6,789 nucleotides of DNA from positions 1-6,789 of the forward strand of contig VBAN01000200.1 in NCBI GenBank assembly GCA_005882445.1. The letters run 5' to 3'. Shown here piece by piece: positions 5,642 through 6,789 of this stretch (position 1 is the first letter of the stretch; every line of letters begins with the position of its first letter). The notes beneath the pieces were generated by a model, which was given only the letters and a program-made list of their open reading frames with translations, had not been told where the DNA came from and did no database searches. Position numbers and translations under genes: made by a program. This stretch comes from Candidatus Segetimicrobium genomatis. Lineage in GTDB: Bacteria > Sysuimicrobiota > Sysuimicrobiia > Sysuimicrobiales > Segetimicrobiaceae.

Positions 5642-6789
5642 CGTCGCCGCTGCTGGAGATCGAGGGGCTGACCGTCTCGTACCGCCGGGCGGGCGAGTGG
5701 GGGACCGCCGTGTCCAACGTCTCGCTCGGCATCGGCGGCGGAGAGGCCTACGGGCTCGTCGGCGAGTCCGGGTGCGGCAAGACGACGCTGGCCCTCGCCC
5801 TCATGCGCTACCTTCCCCGCAACGGCCGCATCGACGCCGGCGCGATCCGCGTGGAGGGGGAGGACCTAATCCGGCTGCAGGGGGAGGCGCTCCGGCGCTG
5901 GCGCGGGGCCCGGCTCGGGATGGTCTACCAGGATCCGGCGGGCGCCCTGAACCCGGCGCTGCGGGTGGGCGACCAGATCGCCGAAGTGTACCGGTTCCAC
6001 CGCGGCGCGGGCAGGAGAGAGGCGGTGCGCCGCGCCGCCGACGCCCTGGTGAAGGTGGCCATGCCCGACCCGGACGACCTCATGCGGCGCTACCCCCACC
6101 AGCTCTCCGGGGGGCAGCAGCAGCGCGTGGTCATCGCCATGGCGCTGGCCGGCAGCCCGCGGCTGCTCATCCTCGACGAGCCGACCACGGGCCTCGACGT
6201 GACGATCGAAGCCGAGATCATCGACCCATCGCCGCGCTCCGCGCCGAGATCGACGCGTCGATCCTGCTCATCAGTCACAACCTCGGACTCGTCTCCCGGA
6301 TGTGCGACCGGATCGGCATCATGTACGCGGGCCGGATCGTCGAGGAAGGCCCCGCGCACGACCTCCTCCACGCCCCCCGCCACCCCTACACGATGGGCCT
6401 GCTCCGCTGTGTTCCCCGGTTCGAGCCTGGGAAGGGGCGGGTCCGGCTCGAGCCCATCCCGGGCGCGCTCCCCTTCCTCGGCGATGCCATCGCCGGGTGC
6501 GCCTTCCACCCCCGGTGCGTCCTGGCGAAGGAGCGGTGCCGCGGCCGCGAGCCGGAGCTGTACGCTGTGGGGCCCGGGCGGCACAGCCGGTGCTACTTCT
6601 GGGAAGACGTCCCGCGCATGCCGCATACGTACCCGGCCGCCGTCTCCAGAACAGGGGGCAAATCCGAAGAGACGCTGCTCAAGGTGAGCGGGCTGCGCAA
6701 GAGCTATCACGGGCGCGGGGGGGACACCGTCGCCGTGGACGACGTGTCGCTCGAGGTCAGAAAGGAGGAGACCCTCGGCCTCGTCGGGG
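5638..6789 (+). CDS. ABC transporter ATP-binding protein, DppD-DppF-like fusion (frameshifted, 3' partial)
   Basis: ATPase subunit that powers the importer. From the ATG at 5638 the first nucleotide-binding domain shows Walker A GESGCGKTT (42-50), Q-loop Gln98 in VYQDP, signature LSGGQQQR (156-163), Walker B LLILDEP with Asp180-Glu181, and D-loop TTGLDVT (183-189). After Asp196 the frame breaks at about 6225-6227. The rest of the domain, including H-loop LLISHN (His codon 6276), continues in the next frame, so one base appears lost, most simply a T that would restore Asp-Leu-Ile. The repaired frame runs through the OppD/DppD C-terminal Cys region and, with no stop, into a second ATPase domain starting near 6675. 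This indicates a two-domain protein like GsiA or YejF rather than separate DppD and DppF. As given, the uncorrected frame would end at TGA 6685-6687 with a nonsense tail lacking the H-loop. The start is set by ATGA overlap with the permease. Confidence 0.9.
6228..6789 (+). CDS. Downstream part of the ATPase in the shifted frame, with start of the second ATPase domain
   Basis: This is the continuation of the preceding ATPase gene, read in frame from ATC at 6228 and open to the window end. It carries IAALRAEIDASILLISHN (end of the first ATPase domain), HPYTMGLL (the family's post-domain motif) and a Cys cluster C-x5-C-x6-C-x17-C (codons 6498, 6516, 6537, 6591). That Cys spacing resembles the OppD/DppD C-terminal motif, for which iron-sulfur binding has been described in some members. 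A short linker (about 6603-6674) then leads to LLKVSGLRKSYHGRGG, VAVDDVSLEV and LGLVG, the start of a second ATPase domain cut just at Walker A. An ATG at 6618 could start a separate protein, but no stop precedes it and it has no clear ribosome binding site, so fusion is favoured. Confidence 0.8.
   Translation, partial: MAALRAEIDASILLISHNLGLVSRMCDRIGIMYAGRIVEEGPAHDLLHAPRHPYTMGLLRCVPRFEPGKGRVRLEPIPGALPFLGDAIAGCAFHPRCVLAKERCRGREPELYAVGPGRHSRCYFWEDVPRMPHTYPAAVSRTGGKSEETLLKVSGLRKSYHGRGGDTVAVDDVSLEVRKEETLGLVG

Noticed and set aside
6220..6230. Programmed ribosomal frameshift in the ATPase
   Set aside because: No slippery heptamer or obvious stimulatory element is seen, and a simple one-base deletion explains the break.

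Overview
The window is a gene-dense, very GC-rich stretch from a bacterium, and every supported gene lies on the + strand. Codon third positions are overwhelmingly G or C, and gene junctions are tight (stop/start overlaps at 1005-1009, 4794-4798 and 5638-5641). The first gene is a luciferase-like monooxygenase (LLM) of the F420-dependent type, which suggests a lineage that makes coenzyme F420, such as Actinomycetota, Chloroflexota or uncultured soil/groundwater phyla like Rokubacteria. The sequence does not settle which one. No rRNA, tRNA, mobile element or CRISPR array is visible.

Layout. (1) Positions 1-1007 hold the LLM-class oxidoreductase, whose first residues lie before the window. (2) Positions 1007-1978 hold an EamA/DMT-family ten-helix membrane transporter whose ATG overlaps the oxidoreductase stop by one base. 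(3) Positions 1979-2260 are non-coding. They hold a good sigma70-type promoter (perfect TATAAT at 2016-2021), a leader of about 230 nt with a two-part inverted repeat, and a strong ribosome binding site. (4) From 2261 to the window end runs a peptide/nickel-type (Dpp/Opp, cluster 5) ABC importer operon: substrate-binding protein, permease B, permease C, and an ATPase gene that reads as a DppD-DppF fusion and leaves the window at the second Walker A motif.

How they work together. The binding protein captures a small solute outside the membrane, probably a peptide or peptide-like compound. The two permeases form the channel and the two nucleotide-binding domains power import. The oxidoreductase and the EamA exporter look like a separate, translationally coupled pair of unknown substrate.

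The main oddities are two apparent single-base frameshifts in the ABC operon. One, at about 2264-2268, separates the well-placed ATG and its ribosome binding site from a clear twin-arginine signal peptide of the binding protein. The other, at about 6225-6227, breaks the ATPase between the D-loop and the H-loop. Both are repaired by a one-base change, so assembly or consensus errors are the simplest explanation. I see no clearly novel biological system here. The items most worth checking are the two frameshifts, the fused ATPase and the structured leader.
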